Part shown: positions 14,860 to 22,596 of the stretch, in pieces
How positions within the stretch are numbered: position 1 is the stretch's first letter
Layout: each line of letters starts with the position of its first letter
From: Halovenus sp037080055
GTDB lineage: Archaea > Halobacteriota > Halobacteria > Halobacteriales > Haloarculaceae
Length of the DNA stretch: 64,000 nt
Assembly: GCF_037080055.1 (NCBI RefSeq)
Contig: NZ_JBAOJI010000002.1
Location: forward strand, 434,001 to 498,000
Direction of reading: 5' to 3'
The notes under the pieces: generated by a model
What the model saw: only the letters and a program-made list of their open reading frames with translations
The model's database searches: none
Told to the model about the DNA's origin: nothing
Program-made: the position numbers and the translations under genes

Positions 14860-16301
14860 AGTGAATCCGGAACCCCATGATCGCCGGTCTCGTCGTCGAT
14901 TGGTTTCTCGTCGTCGAGGGACTCGTCGTCCTCGTCTTCTCCCTCGGTTGGATCCGTCAGTTCGAGTTCGACCTCTTCGTCCGTCTCGGTTTCTTCTTCG
15001 TCGGCGTCGTCCCGGGTAATCCCGGGTTCGTCGGGGATGCCGTCGTCGTCTGGCTCCGGATCGGACAGTTCCGCCGCCTCGGTTTGCTCTTCGAGTTCGG
15101 CCGTGATCTCTTCGAGTTCTTCGTCGTCGATCTCCGTCGCTGTTTCAGTGTCGGCACTGTCCTCAGAGTCATTCTCGGAACCGGGGTCCGCTTGCTCTGT
15201 GGCGGCATCTCCGGCGTCAGGCTGACCGGCAGCGTCTGCCACTTGCTGGTCTGTTTGGTCGTTCGTTGGCGCTTCGGCCGTCTGCTCTGTGGCTTCGGTC
15301 ACGGACTCCTCGTCTACTCGGGAGTCGTCCAATTCGTCGTCGATATCGGCATCGAGGGTGGGCGCTGGCTCGTCCTCGTCGGCCAGCGGGTGGATCGGTT
15401 CGTCTTCGTCGTCTTGTTCGGCAGGATCCTCCTCGGGCGGGAATCCGTCGGGCTCGGGCGGTTCGTGTAGCTCTCGGGCGGTCTCTAAGGGTGATTCTGC
15501 GTCCCTGCGAAGGGAGTCCCCTTTGGCGCCCTCGCCGCTGGCGAAGGCACTGGCAGATTCGGCCAGCCAGTCGGCCGCCCGCCACAGCGACTCGGACTTT
15601 TGCTCGGCCCGCTCGAAATACGTCCGGGTCTCCTCACGCTCGGCGAACCTGACCGCGGTGTTGAACTCCTCGCCGGCCTCGTCGAACTCCTCGCCAGCCT
15701 GTGTGAAATCCGTCTGGGCCATCATCCACTCCTGGCTCTCGTAGGCTTTCATCGCGCTCGTGAAGGCCCGCCGCCCCTCCATATAGTGGGCGTAACCCAC
15801 GCGATACCGCGACTCTGCGGTCTCGTCGTCGCCGATTCCTTCGACGGCACTCCGAATTTCCTCGGCCCTCGGAACCCGTCCCGGGTTCTCGCTCGCCCAC
15901 GTGTACTGGACGGTTTCAGTGTGATCGACGACGATCACCGCTCGCTTCGCGAGGTGACCTGCCTGCTCGTCGTCGACGGCTACCCCGTAGGCCGCTGCGA
16001 CCGTCCCGTCGGTATCGGACAACAGCGGCATGTGCAGATCGTACTGGTCGGCGAAGGCCTGGTGACTGTAGACGCTATCGCCCGAAATCGCCAGCACCTG
16101 TACGTCTTTTTGCATGGTGAACAGATCGAGTTCGTCGAGACCGGTCTCCGTCCCCGAACAGGCGGGGTTGAAATCGCCAGGATAGAAGGCCAGAATGACG
16201 ACCTCACTGCCGAGAAACGAATTGAGGTCGAGAGTCTCAATCTCGCCGTCCCGCACCGCAGGTAACGTAAATGACGGCGCGTCCTCTCCCGATTCAATCA
16301 T
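14856..16301 (-). CDS. Redoxin-domain protein with helical region and long acidic tail
   Basis: A 481-residue protein. Residues ~1-155 are a peroxiredoxin/redoxin domain: EDAPSFTLPAV, then AFYPGDFNPACSGTETGLDEL with the peroxidatic-type Cys48, and VQVLAISGDSVYSHQAFADQY. Residues ~165-270 are helical and resemble a TPR-like or four-helix region (HYMEGRRAFTSAMKAYESQE, SESLWRAADWLAESASAFASG). Residues ~285-481 are an extremely acidic Asp/Glu/Thr-rich, probably disordered tail. I start at ATG 16301 rather than the GTG at 16307, because GAGGTGGTA just upstream forms a Shine-Dalgarno-like site. The SnoaL-like gene overlaps the end. Peroxidase activity is likely from the Cys motif but untested. Confidence 0.85.
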   Translation of the reverse strand: MIESGEDAPSFTLPAVRDGEIETLDLNSFLGSEVVILAFYPGDFNPACSGTETGLDELDLFTMQKDVQVLAISGDSVYSHQAFADQYDLHMPLLSDTDGTVAAAYGVAVDDEQAGHLAKRAVIVVDHTETVQYTWASENPGRVPRAEEIRSAVEGIGDDETAESRYRVGYAHYMEGRRAFTSAMKAYESQEWMMAQTDFTQAGEEFDEAGEEFNTAVRFAEREETRTYFERAEQKSESLWRAADWLAESASAFASGEGAKGDSLRRDAESPLETARELHEPPEPDGFPPEEDPAEQDDEDEPIHPLADEDEPAPTLDADIDDELDDSRVDEESVTEATEQTAEAPTNDQTDQQVADAAGQPDAGDAATEQADPGSENDSEDSADTETATEIDDEELEEITAELEEQTEAAELSDPEPDDDGIPDEPGITRDDADEEETETDEEVELELTDPTEGEDEDDESLDDEKPIDDETGDHGVPDSL

Positions 16302-16452
16302 TACCACCTCTTTCGAGCAATCGTACTTAATACTGTGGCCGCGGCTACTGACTGTGAAAACGGAAAGGAAAGCGCCCGCGCCAAAAACGCGCAGGCGCTT
16401 GCCGCCCTGAATTGGTCCCCGCTGACGCTTCGGCCCTCCAGACGAAGCGTCA
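16300..16452 (-). CDS. Candidate small leaderless ORF before the redoxin gene
   Basis: A 50-codon frame starting MTLRLEGRSVSGDQFRAAS and ending so that its TAA stop overlaps the redoxin ATG (TAATG). A TATA-like ATTTAAGCC lies ~25 bp before its ATG. The DNA also holds two inverted repeats: TGACGCTTCG...CGAAGCGTCA (16423-16452) and a GC-rich AGCGCC...GGCGCT stem (~16369-16400). It could instead be a structured leader or a small RNA. I do not recognise the peptide. Confidence 0.3.
16423..16452. repeat. Perfect 10-bp inverted repeat
   Basis: TGACGCTTCG and CGAAGCGTCA flank a 10-base loop. A second GC-rich stem lies at ~16369-16400. Together they sit in the 150 bp before the redoxin start and could fold in RNA from either strand. 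Confidence 0.6.
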
Positions 16453-16514
16453 TGTGGAACAATTAGAGGCAGAGGCTTAAATGTAATGGCCGCGGTCGAC
16501 TCTTCTTCGCCAGG

Positions 16515-16661
16515 TTACATGTGCTCTTCTTCGAGCACCCAGCCAATCGCCCGCTTGTAGTACGTGAACATTTGTCTCACGCCTTCGTGATCCATATCCT
16601 CGGATTCGAGTTCTTCGGTGAGAAATTCGTACTGCTCGCGGATTTCCTCTTCATCTCGCAT
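16515..16661 (-). CDS. 48-residue conserved-looking small protein
   Basis: A small acidic alpha-helical protein. I start at ATG 16661 (MRDEEEIREQYEFLTEEL). Upstream in-frame sequence lacks coding character. The sequence continues MDHEGVRQMFTYYKRAIGWVL and ends in an acidic EEEHM. Small haloarchaeal proteins of this type are common, but I know no function. It stands alone between the redoxin promoter region and the IS605-type element. A TTTTGATGTATTC stretch ~20-30 bp upstream could serve as the promoter. Confidence 0.65.
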   Translation of the reverse strand: MRDEEEIREQYEFLTEELESEDMDHEGVRQMFTYYKRAIGWVLEEEHM

Positions 16662-16769
16662 ACTCCTGTGTACGACTGAATACATCAAAACGTTTCGTTC
16701 AGCGGCACGATTCGTTGACCGGTCGTGGACGACCGGATATGTCAACCGCCTCAGGGTCAAGTGGCTCGA

Positions 16770-16950
16770 GACGCCAAGTCATCTCGTCATCACGAGAGAG
16801 TAAAGCTCTCTCGTACGACCCCGTGGCTTGTTAGTGGACTCCCACTCTATCCGAGCAACTCGGAAGGCCGGAATTGGCCGTTCGCGTTCACAGCCCCTGA
16901 CTTGAGGGCCAGTTGACTGGTGGCCCGTCCAGCACCAGACTTGAGCCAGT
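16770..16950 (-). ncRNA. Possible omega RNA overlapping the tnpB 3' end
   Basis: TnpB proteins work with a guide RNA made from the 3' end of their own gene and the right end of the element. Here the last ~100 bp of tnpB and ~75 bp beyond contain stacked stems (16851-16863 and 16792-16814), where that RNA should lie. The prediction is by position only. The guide would be the bases just past the element end, on the low-coordinate side. Confidence 0.4.
16792..16814 (-). repeat. Right-end hairpin of the tnpB element
   Basis: ACGAGAGAG and CTCTCTCGT pair perfectly around a 5-base loop, 33 bp beyond the tnpB stop. A smaller hairpin (CCGAG/CTCGG, 16851-16863) abuts the stop codon. Confidence 0.7.
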
Positions 16951-18076
16951 GCTGGACAAGACGCCACCCGATGTTCCGAGCGGCGTTATAATCGGCGTGC
17001 AGTTCCTTCCCGCAGTTCAGACACTCAAACTCATCCCCGTCACGGTTGTCCTCGTGGGTGAATCCGCACTCGCCGTGACTGCACCGCTGTGACGTGTAGG
17101 CAGGTGCAACATCGTCCACGTTGATGCCGTACTCTTCTGCCTTGTATTCGACGTGGCGTTGCAGTTCACGGAACGCCCACTGCTGGAACTTACTGGCGTT
17201 CGAGATGCGCTTGCGGATGTGCGTCAGGTTCTCGAATGCAATCGCTGTGCAGTCGTTCTCCACGGCCTCCTGAACGATTTTCTTCGACACGCGATGGAGG
17301 TAGTCCGCGCTCCACCGAGCGAACCGTGACCCGATGCTCTTGATGGTGAGATGGGCGGAACGAGTGCCCGTCTGTTGCAGGTTGCCGCGCCGACGCTCGT
17401 ACTCGTCGCGTTTGTGGTTGAGGTAGTCTGCATTACCGAGGAACGCTCCCGTACTGGTAACAGCGAGGTATCCGTCCACGTTCAGGTCAACGCCGAGAAC
17501 CACTCCGTTCTCGGTCTGCCCATCGCTAAAATCAGCAGGGCCGACTTCTTTCTTCACGGCGACGTGGAGGTAGTACGTGCTGTCCCGCTTGTGGAGCGTG
17601 GCTTCCTTACGTTCCCAGTCATCCGTCCAATACTCTGCGAACGGAGTGCCGTCTTCGTCGTTGGGTGTGACGAACTCGGCTGTCACGCGGTCCTCCACGG
17701 TGGCAAGGGTAACGTGGTCGTCGTTGTACGTGATGGTTCGACCGTTGTACACGACAACGTTCCCGCGAAACTCGGGCTTGCTGGCTTTCTTGCCGTCGTC
17801 GAGGATGCGGTCTTTGCAGTTGGCGAGTGCGTCTGCGGCGAGGTTGCGGGCAGACTGGACGAGGCTGGCTTGCAGACTGGTCTGCTCCCGAACAGTAGTG
17901 TAGGTCTGTTCATGGAGCGTGTTCTTCGTGTCCTCGATTTCCGTGGGGTCGTCATTCCATCCAGCGTCAGCGACGTGTTGGGCCGCTTGGCGGAATTGCT
18001 CGAACGTTGCATCGAGAACGCTGTGAGCGTCCTTGGGAACGTCGAGCTTCAGCTGGATGTTCCTGACGACCTCCAT
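16847..18076 (-). CDS. tnpB: TnpB, RNA-guided endonuclease of IS200/IS605
   Basis: A 409-residue TnpB, normal length for haloarchaea. The RuvC-like nuclease residues are all visible: Asp in VLGVDLNVDGYLAVTS (~193-208), Glu in AIAFENLTHIR (~281-291) and Asp in ELHADYNAARNIG (~362-374). The zinc finger is CSHGECGF ... CLNCG. The N-terminal wedge domain starts MEVVRNIQLKLDVP. No frameshift or internal stop is seen, so it is likely functional as a nuclease. Codon usage is somewhat less GC-biased than in neighbouring genes (many ACG, GTT, TTG, GAG choices), consistent with a mobile origin. No tnpA lies next to it. Confidence 0.93.
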   Translation of the reverse strand: MEVVRNIQLKLDVPKDAHSVLDATFEQFRQAAQHVADAGWNDDPTEIEDTKNTLHEQTYTTVREQTSLQASLVQSARNLAADALANCKDRILDDGKKASKPEFRGNVVVYNGRTITYNDDHVTLATVEDRVTAEFVTPNDEDGTPFAEYWTDDWERKEATLHKRDSTYYLHVAVKKEVGPADFSDGQTENGVVLGVDLNVDGYLAVTSTGAFLGNADYLNHKRDEYERRRGNLQQTGTRSAHLTIKSIGSRFARWSADYLHRVSKKIVQEAVENDCTAIAFENLTHIRKRISNASKFQQWAFRELQRHVEYKAEEYGINVDDVAPAYTSQRCSHGECGFTHEDNRDGDEFECLNCGKELHADYNAARNIGWRLVQHWLKSGAGRATSQLALKSGAVNANGQFRPSELLG

Positions 18077-18169
18077 ACTTCATTAGTATAGTTAAAAATA
18101 CTTGAAATTATTTATTTAGGTGTGGGGGAGTCGGCCCTACCATCGCGTGTGGTTTGTGTCATCGAGTGT

Positions 18170-18198
18170 CGACTTCCTCCCCGACCTCAAGGGTCGGG
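18170..18198 (-). repeat. Orphan IS605-type end hairpin
   Basis: GACTTCCTCC followed by CCCGACC-TCAAG-GGTCGGG. Read on the minus strand, a 7-bp hairpin is followed by GAGGAAGTC, which strongly resembles right ends of haloarchaeal IS605 tnpB elements. It lies on the 5' side of this tnpB, so it is probably the remnant of another element. It sits 46 bp before the start of the zinc-ribbon gene. Confidence 0.5.
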
Positions 18199-18243
18199 TA
18201 TCCGCCTCGCAATCTCTATGAATCCGGGCCGGCAACTACTGGT

Positions 18244-18954
18244 ATGGATATCCGCGGCAACCGAAAATGTACGGCCTGTGGGGCCCGGTGGTCGTACTAC
18301 GAGACTGGCGAAATCGCCTGCCCGGAGTGTGGGTCGCTGAAAAGCGTCGGCGTCGACGAGCGCAAGCCCCACACGGCCGGGACGGCCGAACTGGACCTGA
18401 CTGGGGTGATGGCCGACATCGAAACGGCTCCGACACGGGAACTCGCCGAGCGCGCGGCCGAGGAGGCGGCGAGTTACATCCGAACCGTCGGATTCATCGA
18501 CGCCGGTTCGCTCCAACCACTCTCTGAGACGTACGTCGGAGCCTGCGAACTCCGCCGAGTCGGGCGGACGCTCGGTCGTCTGCTGGAGATCAGCACCGAC
18601 GAGGAACTGTACTTCCTCTCGCTGCTCCGCGGGGTCGCCGAGGGTGAACGGCCTCCTGCCGCGGAGGTGCCCGATGCCTTCCGTCCCGAACGGGGGCTGG
18701 CTGCGACGGCCGCTGTCGACGCCTATCTGACCGACCTCCGGCGGAGCTACGACGAGCGCGAACAGGCCGTCGACGAAGTACTCTCGTGGATCACCACACA
18801 GCGAAAGCGCATCGATGCCCTCGACGGCGACGTGGATCCGGTCGAGGCCGACCGACTCGTACGCACCGTCCAGGATCTGGGGACTTACCTCCGCACGGAT
18901 GACGAATCCGCGCTCGCTCGGGCGATGGACAGCATCGACGCCGAGGTCCGGTGA
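18244..18954 (+). CDS. Zinc-ribbon protein of a haloarchaeal family
   Basis: A 236-residue protein with an N-terminal TFIIB-like zinc ribbon: CTACGARWSYYETGEIACPECGS (Cys pairs at ~9/12 and ~26/29). The remainder is alpha-helical and acidic (AELDLTGVMADIETAPTRELAERAAEEAASYI..., VLSWITTQRKRIDAL). I start at ATG 18244 (MDIRGNRKC); the 30 upstream in-frame residues come from the element-like hairpin and have no coding character. I think it belongs to an uncharacterised haloarchaeal family (DUF7117-like, from memory). RNA or DNA contact through the ribbon is plausible. Its original promoter may have been disturbed by the adjacent insertion. Confidence 0.8.
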   Translation: MDIRGNRKCTACGARWSYYETGEIACPECGSLKSVGVDERKPHTAGTAELDLTGVMADIETAPTRELAERAAEEAASYIRTVGFIDAGSLQPLSETYVGACELRRVGRTLGRLLEISTDEELYFLSLLRGVAEGERPPAAEVPDAFRPERGLAATAAVDAYLTDLRRSYDEREQAVDEVLSWITTQRKRIDALDGDVDPVEADRLVRTVQDLGTYLRTDDESALARAMDSIDAEVR

Positions 18955-19078
18955 GCGGCGACGACACACGTCGTGGCTGACCCAATCATTATACTTCCCG
19001 ACAAAAGACGTACACTGAAACGCCTGCTTTGCTGACAGCCAGTGATCGCTGGCGACTGTCGAATGGGGGGAGATTGAT

Positions 19079-21472
19079 ATGACAACCGAACAGCCGCGAA
19101 CCGAGGCGTTGTACGAGATTTCGCTCGCCATCCGCCAGCGTGAGCGTCTCGCTGATACTGCCCGGGAAGCACTGTTGGCGTACGTCGAGCAACTCGAGTG
19201 TTCGGTGGCCGCAGTGTTTGCACAGTCGACTCGCGAGGGCGACTCGTTCACCCTGACCGCAGCAGTTCCCACCGACGCGAGCGAGCAGTCAGTCTCCGAA
19301 CACGCCCGTGAGCATCTCCAGGACAGACAGCGCCGTCCGGCCGGGGAGCGGGACTCGTTTCCTCTCTCGGGCCAGGCCGAGGATGGTACCGACTACTGGC
19401 TGTTGGAGTTACCCGAGTTCGGTGTCTTACTGCTCGCCGGCGGTCTCGATAGACAGACGGCGCTTGCACTCGAGGCGGTCAACGAACAACTCGCGGCCGC
19501 CTGCCGGAACGCCCGTGAGTCGGATCGCCTCCGGGCGGAACGCGACCGGTTCGAGGCCATCTTCGACGCGATTCAGGAACCGATTGTTACCGCCGTCTAC
19601 GACCAGGGGGAACCGATCGTTCGCCGGGTCAACGACACCTTTCTGGAGGTGTTCGGGTTCGAGGAGGCCGAGGTGGTCGGTGCGAGTGTCAACGATCTCA
19701 TCGTTCCCGACAGCGACATCCAGCGAACAGAGGCCGGGGGAATCGACGCACAACTCGCCCACGGTGTGCCGGTGGTCCGGGAGATTACCCGGGAGGCGGC
19801 GGACGGCACGCGCGATTTCCTGTTGCGGGCCGTCCCCGTCAACACCGACGCCTCGAACGAATACGTCGGGATCTTCGTCGACATTACCGACAACAAGGCC
19901 CGGCAGCGACGGTTCGAGTGGCTCTACGACGAGAGCCGAGCCATCCTCGGAAGCACAGATACCGAGACGATCTGTGACCACGCGCTCGACGCCGGCCGTG
20001 AACTCCTCGACTTTTCGCGAGCGGCCGTCTACCGCTACGACCGAGCGACAGAAGCGCTCGTTCCCACCGTGACCGTTGATTCCGGGACTGACACCTCCGG
20101 CAACTGGGAGCAATACACAGAAGAGGGTAGCGTCGCGTGGGAAGTGTTCCGATCTGGCCCGCGCTGGTTCGAGGATCTCGCGAACTGCGAACTGAGCGTT
20201 CCCTGCGGAGAGAAACACGGCAGCGCGCTCTTCTTGCCGCTGGGTGAACACGGCGTGATGATGATGGCGACCGAACAGCCGGGTGCATTCGACGAGACGG
20301 ATTTTCAGGTCGCCAAACTGCTGTCGGTCGTCGTCGAGGTGGCTCTAGACCGAGCACTGCGTGAGCGGGGCCTCGCTGAGATTCAGTCGATCACTCGTCG
20401 CGTCCTCGATGCCGACGATCACGAGGAGGCTGCTCGGGCCGTCCTCGACCAACTGCCGGCGGCGCTGGATATGCCGATGTCGGCGATCTGGCGGTACGAC
20501 GCGGCGAGCGATGCGCTCGATCCCATTGCGACGACCGAGGCGGCGCTCGATCTGGTCGAGGAGATCCCCACGTTCTCCGGCGACGATAGCATCGCCTGGC
20601 GAGCGTTCGATCAGGGTGAGACGAAACTCGTCGGGGATGTCTCGGCTCACGAGAACGTATACAACGAGGGCACACCATTCAAGTCAGAGATCCTTATGCC
20701 ACTGGGGGATTTCGGGGTCCTCGCGACTGCCTCGACACGCCAGGGGAGTTTCACCGAGTCCGAGCGCCGCCTGCTCGAAACGCTGGCGGCGAACGTCGAG
20801 ACGGCGATGCGGTTGGTCAGCCACCGCCACGAGCGGGATCTGCTCGATCAGGTGATCGCTAGAGTGCTCCGGCACAACCTGCGCAACGATCTCAACGTCA
20901 TCCAGGGGCACGCGGTGGCGCTGACCGACTATCCCGAGGTCACCGAGCACGCCGAGGCGATTATCGAACACTGCGAGGATCTCCAGAATACGGCACAGAA
21001 CGCCCGCAAGATGCGCGAAATAGTCGATTCGAGCGGCGAGACGACGACGCTCTCGCTCCCTGCGGTCGTCGACCACGCGCTCGGCCGGATCACCGAGAAA
21101 TTCCCCGACACCGAGATCACCGTCGAGGTTGACTCCGTGCCTCACGTTATCGCCCATCCTGCCCTTCCGACGGCTATCGAACAACTGCTCGAAAACAGTA
21201 TCGAACACGCCGAGATCCCTGCCAGTGCGGTCTCGGTCGCGCTCACCATCTCCAAGACAGAGGGAGCGGCCGTCGTCGAAATCGCCGACAACGGGCCGGG
21301 GGTGCCGCAGGAAGAACTCGAAATTCTCGATCAACACGGCGAGTCCGCGCTCGAACACGGCAGCGGGGCGGGGCTGTGGATGGTCGACCGTGTCGTCGAG
21401 TACTCGAACGCCACAATCGAGTTCAACACCGACGACGGCACGACTGTGCAGCTCCGATTCGATCCCGCCTGA
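19079..21472 (+). CDS. Cytoplasmic GAF/PAS sensor histidine kinase
   Basis: A 797-residue kinase without membrane spans. Residues ~10-150 look like a degenerate GAF-type sensor. ~155-275 is a PAS domain (IFDAIQEPIVTAVYDQGEPIVRRVNDTFLEVFGFEEAEVVG). ~290-430 and ~440-590 are two GAF domains that share the pattern LPLGEHGVMMMAT / MPLGDFGVLATAS. The H-box is ARVLRHNLRNDLNVIQGH with His at ~599. The ATPase part has QLLENSIEHAEIP (N box), EIADNGPGVPQEELE (G1) and GSGAGLWMVDRVVEYS (G2). The HNLRND box is the common haloarchaeal version. It precedes a Bat-type HTH gene by 38 bp on the same strand; the two may form one signalling unit without a receiver domain. Confidence 0.92.
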   Translation: MTTEQPRTEALYEISLAIRQRERLADTAREALLAYVEQLECSVAAVFAQSTREGDSFTLTAAVPTDASEQSVSEHAREHLQDRQRRPAGERDSFPLSGQAEDGTDYWLLELPEFGVLLLAGGLDRQTALALEAVNEQLAAACRNARESDRLRAERDRFEAIFDAIQEPIVTAVYDQGEPIVRRVNDTFLEVFGFEEAEVVGASVNDLIVPDSDIQRTEAGGIDAQLAHGVPVVREITREAADGTRDFLLRAVPVNTDASNEYVGIFVDITDNKARQRRFEWLYDESRAILGSTDTETICDHALDAGRELLDFSRAAVYRYDRATEALVPTVTVDSGTDTSGNWEQYTEEGSVAWEVFRSGPRWFEDLANCELSVPCGEKHGSALFLPLGEHGVMMMATEQPGAFDETDFQVAKLLSVVVEVALDRALRERGLAEIQSITRRVLDADDHEEAARAVLDQLPAALDMPMSAIWRYDAASDALDPIATTEAALDLVEEIPTFSGDDSIAWRAFDQGETKLVGDVSAHENVYNEGTPFKSEILMPLGDFGVLATASTRQGSFTESERRLLETLAANVETAMRLVSHRHERDLLDQVIARVLRHNLRNDLNVIQGHAVALTDYPEVTEHAEAIIEHCEDLQNTAQNARKMREIVDSSGETTTLSLPAVVDHALGRITEKFPDTEITVEVDSVPHVIAHPALPTAIEQLLENSIEHAEIPASAVSVALTISKTEGAAVVEIADNGPGVPQEELEILDQHGESALEHGSGAGLWMVDRVVEYSNATIEFNTDDGTTVQLRFDPA

Positions 21473-21510
21473 CCCCCGCCGTTCATTACAGATACTCACA
21501 CAGATACAGT

Positions 21511-22176
21511 GTGACGGCTACCGCTGAATTCACACTGCCGCCGACGGGGTTCCCGCTCGGGCGGATCTTCGAGGAGTATCCGACCGTCCGGTTGCGACTC
21601 GACTGTGTCGTTCCGACACACGATATGATGTTGCCGTACTTCTGGCTGGACGCGCCCAACGGGAAGGTGGCCGACATTCTGCGTTCGTTCGAGACGTACG
21701 AGGAGATTCAGTCCGTCGAGTTACTCGACAACGCCGACGGGCGGGCGCTCTTTCAGACCGAGTGGGATCCGAACTACTTCGGACTCATGGAAGTTCTCGC
21801 TCGGACTGAGGTGACGGTTCTGTCCGCGAGCGGTTCGACGCACGGCTGGCTGTTCGAGCTCCGGGCGACCGACCGCTCTGCGTTTACCTCGTTCCAGCAG
21901 AAATGCCAGCGCCGGGACATTCCCGTCTCGCTGGCGCAGATCTCCTCACTCTCAGAACTGAGCGTCGGCACGGTTCACTGTCTGACTCCCGAACAGCGCG
22001 CCGCGCTTGAACTCGCCTATCTCGAAGGCTACTACGACGACCCTCGTGAGACGAATCTCGAATCGCTCGCCGAACAGATCGATATCTCCCGACAGGCGCT
22101 GGCCGCTCGACTCCGCCGGGGCTACCGCGCGCTCATCGAACAGAGCATCCTCTATCACGACAGTAAACACAGCTGA
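21511..22176 (+). CDS. Bat-type helix-turn-helix regulator
   Basis: A 221-residue regulator of the bacterio-opsin-activator HTH_10 class. Start: GTG at 21511 (VTATAEFTLPPTGFPLGRIF), the usual beginning of this family. Earlier in-frame codons overlap the kinase gene and have no family resemblance. Residues ~1-150 are the Bat-associated sensor part. Residues ~155-210 are the HTH: LTPEQRAALELAYLEGYYDDPR, then LESLAEQIDISRQALAARLRRG. It lies 38 bp after the histidine kinase, so co-transcription is likely, and is followed by a HalOD1 gene 66 bp later. The same HTH_10/HalOD1 pairing occurs near 5 kb. Confidence 0.9.
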   Translation: MTATAEFTLPPTGFPLGRIFEEYPTVRLRLDCVVPTHDMMLPYFWLDAPNGKVADILRSFETYEEIQSVELLDNADGRALFQTEWDPNYFGLMEVLARTEVTVLSASGSTHGWLFELRATDRSAFTSFQQKCQRRDIPVSLAQISSLSELSVGTVHCLTPEQRAALELAYLEGYYDDPRETNLESLAEQIDISRQALAARLRRGYRALIEQSILYHDSKHS

Positions 22177-22242
22177 CCCGACTTAATAGGGTTTCCTATG
22201 CAACACGTGAATTGAGTGTAATGACTCGTGTAACTACATAGG

Positions 22243-22596
22243 ATGTCAGAGGACGATTTGAGCGGACAATCTGTATCGGTCTATGAACTTGCTACCGATG
22301 AGTCTCCAAGCCAACAAGTCATCGAACTGGTCGGCGAGAAATCTGAGACGGCGCTCGTTCCCGACGCCAATACCGGTCCAGAGCAGACACTCCCACCACT
22401 ACATTCTGTCGTCGATCCGGATGCCCTCGATGCGCTCGTCGGGTCGGGTGCAGACAGTCCGACGGGGACACGCGTCGAATTCTTCTATCACGGCTACACC
22501 GTGACAGTCTGTACCGACCGGCCGACGCCGATCATCCGGCTGCAACCACAGTCCCGGCCGACGGAGCCCTGTCGGTCAGCCAGTGCCAGCGACTAG
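22243..22596 (+). CDS. HalOD1 output-domain protein
   Basis: A 117-residue protein with a HalOD1 domain at ~20-105. The helix SQQVIELVGEK, the characteristic PPLHSVVDPDALDALVGS segment and the beta hairpin VEFFYHGYTVTVCTD are visible. The last ~20 residues are a short polar tail. HalOD1 proteins are small haloarchaeal signalling-associated proteins of unknown action. A TATA-like GACTTAATAGG lies ~65 bp upstream and the ATG at 22243 follows an AT-rich leader, so it may have its own promoter. Its stop overlaps the stop of the convergent folD gene by 4 bp. Confidence 0.85.
   Translation: MSEDDLSGQSVSVYELATDESPSQQVIELVGEKSETALVPDANTGPEQTLPPLHSVVDPDALDALVGSGADSPTGTRVEFFYHGYTVTVCTDRPTPIIRLQPQSRPTEPCRSASASD

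Larger units (their letters stand above)
16770..18120 (-). mobile_element. Solitary IS605-type tnpB element (approximate bounds)
   Basis: The element contains only a tnpB gene; no Y1 transposase tnpA is present in the surroundings. On the 3' side of tnpB a perfect 9-bp hairpin (16792-16814) matches the subterminal hairpin expected at an IS200/IS605 right end. The 5' side is unusually AT-rich (18077-18120). Exact ends are not resolvable because this family makes no target duplications and has no inverted terminal repeats. It would need tnpA in trans to move. Confidence 0.6.

Noticed and set aside
15217..15585. Arg-rich minus-strand frames inside the redoxin tail
   Set aside because: They are frame-shifted shadows of the acidic tail, which itself reads as a continuous acidic domain.
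16681..16760. N-terminal extension of the 48-residue small protein
   Set aside because: The extra residues come from the AT-rich upstream stretch and lack coding bias; MRDEEEIREQ is the natural start.
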